Below, in pieces: positions 8,615-14,671 of a DNA stretch of 32,357 bases. Each line of letters opens with the position of its first letter. Position 1 is the stretch's first letter. Under the pieces are notes generated by a model, which saw only the letters and a program-made list of their open reading frames with translations, searched no databases and was not told the DNA's origin. This DNA comes from a virus, in the IMG/VR virus record IMGVR_UViG_3300022907_000058, positions 1 to 32,357 of that record, one strand, 5' to 3'. The translations under genes were made by a program, and so were the position numbers.

Positions 8615-8869
8615 TTATGTTCTATGTGTACGTACTTTAGCAGCAATCTTTTTAGGTTGCTTTGAATGCTGTTTACCAGCTTTCGTATCTTTCCGTTTCT
8701 TCTTAGTTGTTGCAGCATACTCAGCAGCTGATAATGCTTTAACAGCAGAAGCCGGCATATATCTTTCACCAGTGGCTAATGGTCCTTGAGTAGAGGGTTT
8801 ACCACTTCGGGTCCGCCATTTCTCCGAGGTCCATTTGCTTAGGCTCTTTTGCGTAGGCTTCTTTGCCAT
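8615..8869 (-). CDS. Basic conserved protein (DUF5872-like), 84 aa
   Basis: An 84-residue, very basic protein. The line KSLSKWTSEKWRTRSGKPST, then GERYMPASAVKALSAAEYAA and a Lys-rich tail with KGKQHSKQPKKIAAK, fits a short family I know from many phages and large viruses under the name DUF5872. High positive charge suggests nucleic acid contact, for instance in packaged DNA or at the portal. Its ATG overlaps the stop of the preceding gene. Family name from memory; activity unknown. Confidence 0.7.
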   Translation of the reverse strand: MAKKPTQKSLSKWTSEKWRTRSGKPSTQGPLATGERYMPASAVKALSAAEYAATTKKKRKDTKAGKQHSKQPKKIAAKVRTHRT

Positions 8870-9036
8870 TAGTCTCTGTAGCCTCCACCCTTTGCTTTAT
8901 ATTGCTTAGCAAGCATTTGAGCTTTACGAGCCGACCATTGGCCCGGTCTACCGCCTTTATTACTTGCTTTAATGCGGTTAAACAAGTTCTTTCGCATGGT
9001 CGGTTTTGTATAATTTCCTGCTGCATTAACTGCCAT
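8869..9036 (-). CDS. Basic conserved small phage protein, 55 aa
   Basis: A 55-residue protein starting MAVNAAGNYTKPTMRKNLF and carrying GRPGQWSARKAQMLAKQYKA with the end KGGGYRD. This exact style recurs in marine phage genomes beside the DUF5872-like gene, so it is a real gene although short; a longer open frame that covers the same bases does not look like protein. Its start follows the previous stop without a gap (TAGATG) and its stop overlaps the next ATG. It is strongly basic, so DNA or RNA contact is possible. Confidence 0.75.
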   Translation of the reverse strand: MAVNAAGNYTKPTMRKNLFNRIKASNKGGRPGQWSARKAQMLAKQYKAKGGGYRD

Positions 9037-9171
9037 CTATTCATACCCCTGTCCTTTTAATCTACGGATCTCAGCCTCTAGTTCTTCAATACGGCGAGCC
9101 CTCATCAGCGCTTTACTACGCCATTGATTACGAGATTTGATTAGCTCTTCAGCATATTTCTCATCTACCAT
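9037..9171 (-). CDS. Short coiled-coil protein, 44 aa
   Basis: A 44-residue protein, helical throughout, with a regular charged heptad pattern in ARRIEELEAEIRRLKG, so it likely forms a dimeric or trimeric coiled coil. It overlaps the previous gene by 7 bases and abuts the next ATG. No clear ribosome binding site precedes it, so it probably depends on re-initiation. Function unknown. Confidence 0.55.
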   Translation of the reverse strand: MVDEKYAEELIKSRNQWRSKALMRARRIEELEAEIRRLKGQGYE

Positions 9172-9440
9172 TTTACTTTATGCGACCAATACTTTGCAGA
9201 TAGCGGACCTGCTGGTGCACCTTGCGCATTATGACGAGCATAGTAGGATTTCTTACGGGCTTTATCTTTAGCAGACTGAGGGTTTTTACCTGCGCCTGTT
9301 ACACCTTGCTGACCAAACCGAATTAGCTTTTCTTTACCGCCTGACCTTGCAAGGACGGCGTGTGATTTGGTCTTATGACCTGGTGTGCGCTTTGGTTTAT
9401 TATATCCGGAGAATCTTTCTCCTGCTTTTTCAACTGACAT
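9165..9440 (-). CDS. Basic conserved phage protein, 91 aa
   Basis: A 91-residue protein. I place the start at MSVEKAGERF because GGAGA lies 6 bases before it; a further ATG 7 codons upstream has its Shine-Dalgarno bases too close. The core PKRTPGHKTKSHAVLARSGG, then FGQQGVTGAGKNPQSAKDKA and YYARHNAQGAPAGPLSAKYW, is highly conserved in my memory of marine phages, always in late gene regions, and is rich in Lys, Gly and Arg. A packaged or DNA-contacting role is plausible but not shown. Confidence 0.75.
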   Translation of the reverse strand: MSVEKAGERFSGYNKPKRTPGHKTKSHAVLARSGGKEKLIRFGQQGVTGAGKNPQSAKDKARKKSYYARHNAQGAPAGPLSAKYWSHKVKW

Positions 9441-9497
9441 AAATTTTCTCCATCTCCCCAATGTACTACCGGGTTTTTATAATATTTACTTTTTTGT

Positions 9498-9698
9498 TTA
9501 CATTTTATTTTCATGGCCCATCCAGATACCGAATACCCCTGTCATGACACCCATAACAACAGATACAAAAGCAGACTGTGCACCAGTCGGCGCATCAAGT
9601 GCCATGAACCATTCAGCACATCGCCAGGACATAAGGGTAGATATAAGCATCATAAACCGCGGAAGTATCTTCCATTTAAGAAATGTTTCTACTGACAT
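9498..9698 (-). CDS. Holin-like small membrane protein, 66 aa
   Basis: A 66-residue membrane protein with two hydrophobic segments: about 10-32 (LPRFMMLISTLMSWRCAEWF) and about 40-60 (SAFVSVVMGVMTGVFGIWMG), joined by a short turn with DAPTGAQ. Two helices, a small size and a polar charged end fit a class II holin. Similar proteins with the 'LPRxMM' start and 'FVSxxMGxxTGxFxxW' second helix are common in marine phages. No endolysin gene was found in the window to pair with it, so holin remains a likely but unproven role. Confidence 0.65.
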   Translation of the reverse strand: MSVETFLKWKILPRFMMLISTLMSWRCAEWFMALDAPTGAQSAFVSVVMGVMTGVFGIWMGHENKM

Positions 9699-9717
9699 TC
9701 TATTCTCTCTAAGCGAG

Positions 9718-9887
9718 CGAGGGACAGCACTACCTGTTTCCCTCGATCTGACACCTGCCCGACAGCGGCCATATATAACATCCTAAGGTAGCGAATCTTT
9801 GCACGAATGACATAACTTCGGTGGTGATCTAAATAAAGTGGCGGATTTATCCCCTACCTCCGCCGGGGTAGTGAGGACACGGGAACT
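9718..9887 (+). ncRNA. Miniature 23S rRNA-like element (helices 63/64 to 71, maybe 74)
   Basis: The gap between TerL and the holin-like gene carries, in order and on the plus strand, blocks of bacterial 23S rRNA. A 7-bp stem CGAGGGA/TCCCTCG encloses CAGCACT; then GACACCTGCCCG (E. coli GACGCCUGCCCG); then GCGGCC and ATATAAC of helix 69; then TCCTAAGGTAGCGAA, identical to the helix 69-70 junction; then GCACGAATG and TAAC from the far side of helix 71. The loops between these blocks (helices 66-68 and the helix 71 arm) are cut to a few bases, as in reduced mitochondrial rRNAs. Beyond 9817 the match is weak: CCCC/GGGG (9851-9868) and ACGGGAAC could stand for helices 73-74. A hairpin GGCGGA/TCCGCC (9840-9864) could also end TerL transcripts. 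It is sense on the strand opposite to all neighbouring genes. E. coli sequence is quoted from memory. Confidence 0.75.
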
Positions 9888-11555
9888 CTAAAGCCACTGT
9901 GTATTCTCTTGAGTATCACCAGAAAACTTCTGGGACCAAGGAACTTTATTCACAGTTAGCTTATCATAGTGTGTACGCAATGTTTCAAGAGCAATAGCTG
10001 TCGCCATAACAGTATCATCATGACACCCGGCTGCAGCTTCGGTCTTACCTGAATTAGTACTAATATAATCTTTCAGTTCTTGAATCATTACTTTAGAGGC
10101 AATCCATATATCATCATTCTCAATAGCATTCTTTAAGTTACCAATGATATGTGGTTTAGTTACCTGAGTTGTCCTAAATCCAGGTACTTGCCCTTCTTCC
10201 TTCGATATGGAAGAAATCTTAGTTTGTTTATATAAATTAATGTAATTCATCTGGGTCAATCGAGATAACGTGGCGACGCCCATAGAATTACTTTCAACAG
10301 TCAATAGTGCATTATTATAGTATCTACCTAGATAAAACAGAAGATCACCAAACTTACTAGGATCCAAGTGGTTGTCTCTAAACAAACCAACTACTTTTCT
10401 ATTTATATCTAAGACTACTGCTGTTGAATAATCTTGACCCACCCCAAGTGCAACATCTGCAGCAACAATATAATTACTATCCCAATCAGGGTAGTCCCAT
10501 ATATGTAGCTTACCTTCACTAGAAGGTTCCCATGTTGACGAAGCATAGTCAAAGTTCATCTTCTTATCAGGTTCGATAGGGATCAGCTTAGCTGTTTTCT
10601 CTGGATCAAACACAGAAGAGCCTGCTGTAATAAACGCTTCATCGGGAGACGCTGGGTATTCCTGGCGGAATTTTAATTCCCCACCTTCAGCAATCTTCAA
10701 CCGACGCCAGTAGAGTTGACCATCATTTAGATCGTACTGTTCTACTAGTAGATCCTCTTCCAAGGATCGTTCAAAACCTTCCGGTGGTTCTCTCCAGTAT
10801 TCGGGAGTCCGAAACCACGGAAGAAATAACGGAAGGTAATCATTCTCACCTTCTACAGCACCCTTCCACAATCTATAGAATTCACCCTTAGCACCATTAG
10901 CTGTTGACTCAATAATAACCTCTGTGCCTGGAGCCTCAGAGATACCCTGAAACAAACCCGCCAATATCTTCTCATCATGCGTCCAGAAAGCGACCTCTGA
11001 GAGATGTGCAATAGTTGGTGTAGTTCCACGTCCTGCTTCCGGAGATCCGGCTGTATATAGTCTATAAGAGCCAACAGGCCTTTCACCCGAAGCATCTTTA
11101 GGAAAATGAGGTGCTGATATAACAATTTCTTTAGCATTTGATTTAACCTCATTAGGTCTATACTCAGGATTCATATTCTTAATGATATTCCTGCTCATAG
11201 TAAACAGGGCATCTGAAGTCGCACTATCATGCGCCATAACAACAGAACGTGCATGTGGTGTGAAGTAAGTTTTCCAAAATACTCTACCAGCACAGTAAGT
11301 TGATATACCCTGTTGCCGAGCCTTAAGGATAATAGCGCGAACCTTCCCGGTTTCAGCAAGCTGTTTATCCAGCGCTTTGTTAATATCTTCCTGACATGTA
11401 TTAAAGGTGAAATCAACAAAACCAGCCCTAGCATCTTTTGTAATAATCTTAATATTGTCTTTAGCAAAGCTGTTGAAGTCATTTTCATAGTCAGCTAGCT
11501 TAGTACGCTTTTGTTTCTCTTTGAGTAACTTAAGCAACTCCTTCTTATCTGTCAT
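9888..11555 (-). CDS. terL: Terminase large subunit
   Basis: A 555-residue DNA packaging motor. ATPase part: Walker A variant LKARQQGIST (77-86), Walker B region IAHLSEVAFW (182-191), coupling motif ESTANG (216-221). Nuclease part, RNase H fold: AADVALGVGQDYS (365-377) with the first Asp, ESNSMG (421-426) with the second acid, and HDDTVMATAIAL (512-523) with the last. I choose the ATG with GAGG 8 bases upstream; a GTG five codons earlier has no site. It is the first gene of the leftward virion transcript, with a T7-type promoter candidate 24 bases upstream. Its small partner lies 4.6 kb away (16138-16542). Confidence 0.93.
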   Translation of the reverse strand: MTDKKELLKLLKEKQKRTKLADYENDFNSFAKDNIKIITKDARAGFVDFTFNTCQEDINKALDKQLAETGKVRAIILKARQQGISTYCAGRVFWKTYFTPHARSVVMAHDSATSDALFTMSRNIIKNMNPEYRPNEVKSNAKEIVISAPHFPKDASGERPVGSYRLYTAGSPEAGRGTTPTIAHLSEVAFWTHDEKILAGLFQGISEAPGTEVIIESTANGAKGEFYRLWKGAVEGENDYLPLFLPWFRTPEYWREPPEGFERSLEEDLLVEQYDLNDGQLYWRRLKIAEGGELKFRQEYPASPDEAFITAGSSVFDPEKTAKLIPIEPDKKMNFDYASSTWEPSSEGKLHIWDYPDWDSNYIVAADVALGVGQDYSTAVVLDINRKVVGLFRDNHLDPSKFGDLLFYLGRYYNNALLTVESNSMGVATLSRLTQMNYINLYKQTKISSISKEEGQVPGFRTTQVTKPHIIGNLKNAIENDDIWIASKVMIQELKDYISTNSGKTEAAAGCHDDTVMATAIALETLRTHYDKLTVNKVPWSQKFSGDTQENTQWL

Positions 11556-11578
11556 TGTAGTAGTCCTCACTAACTTTA

Positions 11579-11599
11579 CTTTAAGGGGACATTTAAATT
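11579..11599 (-). promoter_or_regulatory. Candidate phage RNA polymerase promoter for terL
   Basis: On the minus strand the core TTTAAATGTCCCCTTAAAG ends 23 bases before the terL ATG. The same 19-base core (Y for one base) stands in the same place before TerS and, facing the other way, at 11622. It is built like a T7-family promoter: AT start, C-rich middle, TAAAG at the expected start site, much like phage T3. Together with the copy at 11622 it also forms a 19-bp inverted repeat with one wobble. Confidence 0.6.
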
Positions 11600-11621
11600 A
11601 TTTATTATGAGCGTAGCGAGC

Positions 11622-11640
11622 TTTAAATGTCTCCTTAAAG
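11622..11640 (+). promoter_or_regulatory. Candidate phage RNA polymerase promoter, rightward
   Basis: TTTAAATGTCTCCTTAAAG on the plus strand, mirror image of the terL copy 24 bases to the left, and followed by AGAGGGGGAGG, a purine-rich start like T7 and T3 transcripts. It would drive the early module (12108 onward) from the phage's own polymerase. Confidence 0.55.
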
Positions 11641-12045
11641 AGGGGGAGGATATCTATACTATATATATTATAAAGTATACTATAAGATACTACATATAGT
11701 TTATAGCACCCTAAGCTAGAAGATAGGGATGTTAATAGAGGTTAAGAGTTGGTAAGAGTGGTCTAAGGATAGGTTAATTTAAACCTAATATATATATATA
11801 CCCCCTATATAATTCCTAACCCCCTACTAATATCTCACAGTATCTCACACTTACCTACCCCACTTTACACTATCTCACAGTATCTCACACTTACACTTAC
11901 ATTTACTTGGAGTACCTCACCCTATATCTACTTAGAGTGACCTTAGGGCTATCTCACAGTACTCTCTAAAACATCTCACAGCATACTCACAGCACACTCA
12001 CACTATCTCTCTCACATACTCTCTAAGTATCTCACACTGCACTCT
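11641..12045. other. Non-coding control region, possible replication origin
   Basis: About 400 bases with no credible gene. Bases 11650-11715 are almost pure A/T with short palindromes (GTATAC), a tract that melts easily and has several TATAAT-like boxes. Bases 11750-11820 hold TAATATATATATA and C-runs. From 11826 on the plus strand is almost free of G and full of CTCAC words. AT-rich opening plus short direct repeats beside SSB is what one expects of a phage origin or a packaging site, but nothing here proves it. Confidence 0.45.
11831..12040 (+). repeat. CTCAC-rich direct repeats
   Basis: TATCTCACAG followed by TATCTCACAC and TTAC occurs at 11831-11854 and again, base for base, at 11871-11894 (40-base period). 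Weaker copies continue to about 12036. I count eight TCTCAC and three further CTCAC words in about 210 bases, all on the same strand, which leaves the strand C-rich and G-poor. Such iterons suit a site for a DNA-binding protein. Confidence 0.75.
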
Positions 12046-12068
12046 GAAGAAGCTAACGCTTCTTTTCC
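12046..12068 (+). promoter_or_regulatory. N4-like hairpin promoter candidate, copy 1
   Basis: AAGAAGC-TAAC-GCTTCTT forms a perfect 7-bp stem (12047-12053 with 12058-12064), followed by TT and CC. The coding strand of N4 early promoter P2, as I recall it, is AAGAAGC-TCC-GCTTCTT followed by TT and GG: same stem, same spacing to the start point. After it comes TATAGTATC, shared with copy 2. It lies 40 bases before the small ORFs at 12108. See the virion RNA polymerase at 27127-30657. Confidence 0.65.
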
Positions 12069-12107
12069 TATAGTATCTATCTTATCTCTCAACAGAAAGC
12101 GAATCTC

Positions 12108-12197
12108 ATGTTCACATTCTCTCTTCTCTTCATTCCTGTAGCCACCTTCATTATTTGGTGGTGTATCTCAACTGCAAAGGTAACACTAAATGACTAG
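12108..12197 (+). CDS. Small membrane peptide, 29 aa
   Basis: A 29-residue peptide, MFTFSLLFIPVATFIIWWC at its start, one strong hydrophobic helix with a short polar end. It is the first frame after hairpin promoter candidate 1, and its stop overlaps the next frame's ATG. The ribosome binding site is weak (AGAAAGCG, 6 bases). Tiny membrane peptides also occur at 14349 and 15985 in the same early module. It may be an early host-takeover factor; it could also be chance. Confidence 0.4.
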   Translation: MFTFSLLFIPVATFIIWWCISTAKVTLND

Positions 12198-12252
12198 CTA
12201 TACTTACCATGTGTATCCTGATGGCACTGTTAAAATCATCTGGTGGAAATAA
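12190..12252 (+). CDS. Short peptide, 20 aa
   Basis: A 20-residue frame (start MTSYTYHVYPDGTVKI) whose ATG overlaps the stop of the membrane peptide before it, with AAAGG 9 bases upstream. 'YPDGTVKI' looks like a beta hairpin. Coupled position and the ribosome binding site are the only support. Confidence 0.3.
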   Translation: MTSYTYHVYPDGTVKIIWWK

Positions 12253-12262
12253 CAACTCTGAG

Positions 12263-12284
12263 AGGAAGCTAACGCTTCCTTTCC
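12263..12284 (+). promoter_or_regulatory. N4-like hairpin promoter candidate, copy 2
   Basis: AGGAAGC-TAAC-GCTTCCT: 7-bp stem (12263-12269 with 12274-12280), same TAAC loop, same TT then CC after it, and AATAGTATC close to the TATAGTATC of copy 1. One stem pair is changed on both sides relative to copy 1 (A-T to G-C), so pairing is kept. It stands about 105 bases before the SSB gene. Confidence 0.65.
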
Positions 12285-12389
12285 AATAGTATCAAAGCGA
12301 CAGCTTAACGACCTGTGCTACTAGAGTTTACTCTGAGTCAAACAGTTATCTATAAATCATCTTCAAACTTTTCTAAAAGGAATAATAAT

Positions 12390-12941
12390 ATGCAAAACTT
12401 TCAGCCACGTAATTACCGCATCGACAATGTTGAACTCAACTATGCAAAGCTTGATGCACCTGTTTCACCATTCGGCACTCCGCAATATGAGCTACAAATC
12501 GCCACTACAGATAAAACTGTAGCCGATGAATGGAAAGCTAATCATCTTCCTGTTAAACTCGACATTGACCGCGAAACCAAAAAGCCTAAAGTTCCAGAGA
12601 AATATATTGTCTCTCTGAAGCGTAAAGCCTTAAAAGCTGATGGTTCCGATAACGGTGCACCTGACGTTGTTGAAGCCGATGCTACACCAATGTCTGCATC
12701 ACGCATCAAGAAACTCGGCAACGGTTCAATCGGCAACGTATTCGTCTACCAGATGTACTACGAAGTCGCTGGCCGTAGCGGTATTAGCAGCTCACTGACC
12801 TCAATTCAAGTTGCTAAATACGACGAATACAAAGGTTCCGCAACATTCGAACCTATCGCAAATCTCGATTCAGATTCAGCACCTGCTGCATTTGCACCGA
12901 TCTCGAATGAACCTGCAGCTTCAACTGCTAACCCATTCTAA
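12390..12941 (+). CDS. Single-stranded DNA-binding protein (T7 gp2.5-like)
   Basis: I start the gene at MQNFQPRNYRIDNVELNYAK, with AAAAGG 9 bases upstream; an in-frame ATG 25 codons earlier has no site and adds unlike sequence. The 183-residue protein has the OB-fold order of phage SSBs: strand-rich N-terminus, LPVKLDIDRETKKPKVPEKY, then VFVYQMYYEVAGRSGISSSL and SIQVAKYDEYKG near the end, typical of marine podovirus SSBs. The tail is Ala/Pro/Asp rich and ends NPF; a terminal Phe is the partner contact in T7 gp2.5. It coats single strands for polymerase and primase-helicase, and may also help hairpin promoters, as host SSB does for N4. Confidence 0.78.
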   Translation: MQNFQPRNYRIDNVELNYAKLDAPVSPFGTPQYELQIATTDKTVADEWKANHLPVKLDIDRETKKPKVPEKYIVSLKRKALKADGSDNGAPDVVEADATPMSASRIKKLGNGSIGNVFVYQMYYEVAGRSGISSSLTSIQVAKYDEYKGSATFEPIANLDSDSAPAAFAPISNEPAASTANPF

Positions 12942-13013
12942 ACACTCACAGTCCGCTGTCTCTCTCCCTGGCAGCGGACTGGTTTACTGCGAACCTACAT
13001 CCGACACCTTGAT

Positions 13014-13036
13014 CGAAGGCTAACGCCTTCTTTCCC
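13014..13036 (+). promoter_or_regulatory. N4-like hairpin promoter candidate, copy 3
   Basis: GAAGGC-TAAC-GCCTTC: 6-bp stem (13015-13020 with 13025-13030), same TAAC loop, then TTTCC at the same distance as in copies 1 and 2. The stem sequence is changed on both arms but still pairs. It stands just after the SSB gene and before the structured region and the gene row starting at 13421. A terminator for SSB is another reading, but the shared loop and TTTCC argue for one site family. Confidence 0.6.
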
Positions 13037-13075
13037 AAGCAACATACGTTTATTTGTATGCTCTGCTTTATTTAT

Positions 13076-13246
13076 ACTTCCTGAGTACGAAGATAAACTG
13101 CTCACCTCATTCTAATTTGCGCGCACCGAGCTAGCTACGCAAATGTTGTCAGAGTCAGACTCGAACCCGATAGCTCGCGAGACATCAACGTCTCGATACA
13201 TGCAAGTCTACTTCCTAAGCACGAAGTCAAACTGCTTACCTTATTC
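13076..13246 (+). repeat. Pair of 37-base direct repeats with covarying stem
   Basis: Segments 13076-13112 and 13210-13246 agree at 31 of 37 bases. Each has a 5-bp stem with a 13-base loop: TGAGT with GCTCA in the first copy, TAAGC with GCTTA in the second. The second pair changed from G-C to A-T and the fifth from T-G to C-G, so pairing is kept while the bases differ. The loop core ACGAAG is unchanged. This points to selection on RNA or single-strand structure. Confidence 0.7.
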
Positions 13247-13335
13247 AACTTCGAAGCCGGCATTGCGAGTGTCGGTGTACAGCTCAAACTGTGCAGCAGC
13301 GCCGGTGTAAATGCGCTTCGCCCGTTCCTATAGCA

Positions 13336-13392
13336 GCTCTAGTGTTGTAGCACATTCTCTCCTTGTGTGCTCCACTAGAGCGCTTGCTTTTT
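13336..13392 (+). terminator. Terminator-like hairpin with T-run
   Basis: GCTCTAGTG (13336-13344) pairs with CACTAGAGC (13373-13381), 9 bp, with an inner stem GCACA/TGTGC. TTTTT follows at 13388-13392. It lies 28 bases before the ATG at 13421. It may end the structured RNA, or act as a partial stop or processing site ahead of the gene row. Confidence 0.65.
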
Positions 13393-13420
13393 CCTAAACC
13401 CACAACCGAAAGGTACTAAC

Positions 13421-13759
13421 ATGTACGCTGAATCTGACGATGTTGTTGCTGTTGCACACATCACCAAAGAGTTTACATTAATTGATCCACTTTCTGAAGA
13501 TGAAGCCTACATGCTAACCACAACAGCAGAGGCTTCACACATCTCAATTATGATTAATGCCACTGGTCGTATCATCTCACTCGGCTGTGATGAACTCGAA
13601 ACAGCTACTGCATTACTATCTGAACTCGGCTTAATCGAATCAATTGGTAAAATACGTGAAATCACTGAGTGGGATATCGTAGGCTTATCGCAACCATACG
13701 AACTCGAAATCGACTTTACACCAGAAAAGGGTAACGACAATGGCCCAAGTATTGCTTAA
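13421..13759 (+). CDS. Hypothetical early protein, 112 aa
   Basis: A 112-residue acidic protein, soluble, with mixed strands and helices and no motif I know. GAAAGG stands 8 bases before the ATG. It overlaps the next gene by 20 bases. It opens the row of small early genes after the structured region. The row has C-ending codons and many TCGA words, unlike the replication genes. Early genes in this position usually act on the host, but nothing in the sequence says how. Confidence 0.6.
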   Translation: MYAESDDVVAVAHITKEFTLIDPLSEDEAYMLTTTAEASHISIMINATGRIISLGCDELETATALLSELGLIESIGKIREITEWDIVGLSQPYELEIDFTPEKGNDNGPSIA

Positions 13760-14294
13760 TGAACTTCGTCATGCTATTGATAATTATAAATTCACTATCA
13801 CATCTAAAAATGATCCTCAGCTTCTACGTCTTAAACAACTCGTAAGCTCTCATAATAAACGAGTTCGCTCTATGGCTAGACGCTTTAATAGCTACAACTC
13901 TGACCAACTACTTCGTGTTAGTCTCATGGCTCGTGGTAAACGTCGTGATAAATACGGTAGACGTCTACATTCAAACTGCGATTCTAATCTACAACATAAA
14001 TATGCTTCGCGGTTCGATGTCTACATTCACAAAGATTCCACAGGCAATCGCGAACTAACCGAAGAAATCACGACTGGCTTATCAACCGGTCAACAGCGTA
14101 AAATACGCGCAACTAAATTCGCTCGTCTTAAACAAGAATGGCAAGACGATGACAAACTACGTCGCAACGGTATATACTTCCATCGCATTAATAATGAAAA
14201 AGTATATATGCCTTACGATAAATACGTAGCACATGCTCGTGCTATGCACCCGAATATGCCTGAAGCCACTTTCAATCGTATCTTCTGTAATTAA
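13740..14294 (+). CDS. Basic hypothetical early protein, 184 aa
   Basis: A 184-residue, strongly basic, helical protein with clusters such as KRVRSMARRF, ARGKRRDKYGRRLH and QQRKIRATKFARLKQEW, so it probably binds nucleic acid. It ends in KYVAHARAMHPNMPEATFNR. No zinc or helix-turn-helix motif is clear. AAAAGGG lies 8 bases before its ATG. It is the largest unknown gene in the early row. Confidence 0.62.
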   Translation: MAQVLLNELRHAIDNYKFTITSKNDPQLLRLKQLVSSHNKRVRSMARRFNSYNSDQLLRVSLMARGKRRDKYGRRLHSNCDSNLQHKYASRFDVYIHKDSTGNRELTEEITTGLSTGQQRKIRATKFARLKQEWQDDDKLRRNGIYFHRINNEKVYMPYDKYVAHARAMHPNMPEATFNRIFCN

Positions 14295-14348
14295 CATATC
14301 AACCAATCCGGAATAGTAACGGCCGGATTATGAAAGGTTTATCGTTCT

Positions 14349-14432
14349 ATGCTAGTTGAAATCATGACATTCCTCGGCTTCTTCCTTCCCGCTTTATTTG
14401 TTGTCCGAGCTGTCAATTATTATTTGAGGTAA
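14349..14432 (+). CDS. Small membrane peptide, 27 aa
   Basis: A 27-residue frame, MLVEIMTFLGFFLPALFVV at its start, one hydrophobic helix with a basic end. AAAGG stands 9 bases before the ATG, and its last codons (GAGG) supply the ribosome binding site of the next gene. Its role cannot be told. Confidence 0.45.
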   Translation: MLVEIMTFLGFFLPALFVVRAVNYYLR

Positions 14433-14434
14433 AT

Positions 14435-14671
14435 ATGTCTAAACTCGATGAACTTATGACTGCACATGTTAAATCTAACCTTTCCTATATTCGTCTAGCA
14501 ATACAACCAGCTAGCCGTTTTATCACTGATAATAAAGAAGAAGAAGAAATTGCTAGCTTCCTGTGGCAATGGATGAAGACTGCTCATGCCGATATCGATC
14601 GCGAACAGCGTCAAGAAGCTATTCAAAATCGGAGCAACTTAAACAACGGCCATACGAAAGCGAGCCACTAA
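14435..14671 (+). CDS. Hypothetical early protein, 78 aa
   Basis: A 78-residue helical protein with a Glu-rich middle (DNKEEEEIASFLWQWMK) and a polar end. GAGG lies 5 bases before the ATG. Its stop overlaps the next ATG. Not recognised. Confidence 0.6.
   Translation: MSKLDELMTAHVKSNLSYIRLAIQPASRFITDNKEEEEIASFLWQWMKTAHADIDREQRQEAIQNRSNLNNGHTKASH

Larger units (their letters stand above)
13037..13392 (+). ncRNA. Candidate structured non-coding RNA
   Basis: A 360-base gap without a credible gene but full of stems. Two near-identical 37-base segments fold into the same hairpin (see repeat). Between them lies CGAGAC/GTCTCG (13178-13195). At 13252-13320 an outer stem CGAAGC/GCTTCG encloses two hairpins (CCGGCA/TGTCGG and GTACAG/CTGTGC), a branched structure. 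A strong hairpin with a T-run ends it at 13392. Transcription could start at hairpin promoter copy 3. I could not assign it to a known RNA class. Confidence 0.5.

Noticed and set aside
8799-9044. An 81-residue minus-strand frame over the 55-residue gene
   Set aside because: Composition is not protein-like and the 55-residue frame carries a recognisable conserved protein with clean couplings.
9728-9812. A 27-residue minus-strand frame through the 23S-like element
   Set aside because: No good ribosome binding site, no protein-like character, and the bases are explained by the RNA match.
9718-9887. Homing endonuclease target or intron insertion scar (the TCCTAAGGTAGCGAA block is part of the I-CeuI site)
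   Set aside because: No homing endonuclease gene or intron seen nearby, and the match extends well beyond the site on both sides with arms removed, so rRNA ancestry explains more.
11579-11640. The inverted repeat as a plain terminator or attachment site
   Set aside because: No T-run after either arm and no integrase; the same motif stands alone before TerS, which favours promoters.
13141-13180. A tRNA-like T-loop (ACTCGAACCC)
   Set aside because: The flanking bases do not form the T-arm stem and no acceptor or anticodon arm could be drawn.
13198-13208. ACATGCAAGTC, identical to the start region of 16S rRNA
   Set aside because: Eleven bases only, no further 16S block in order around it; chance is a fair explanation, unlike the multi-block 23S match at 9718.
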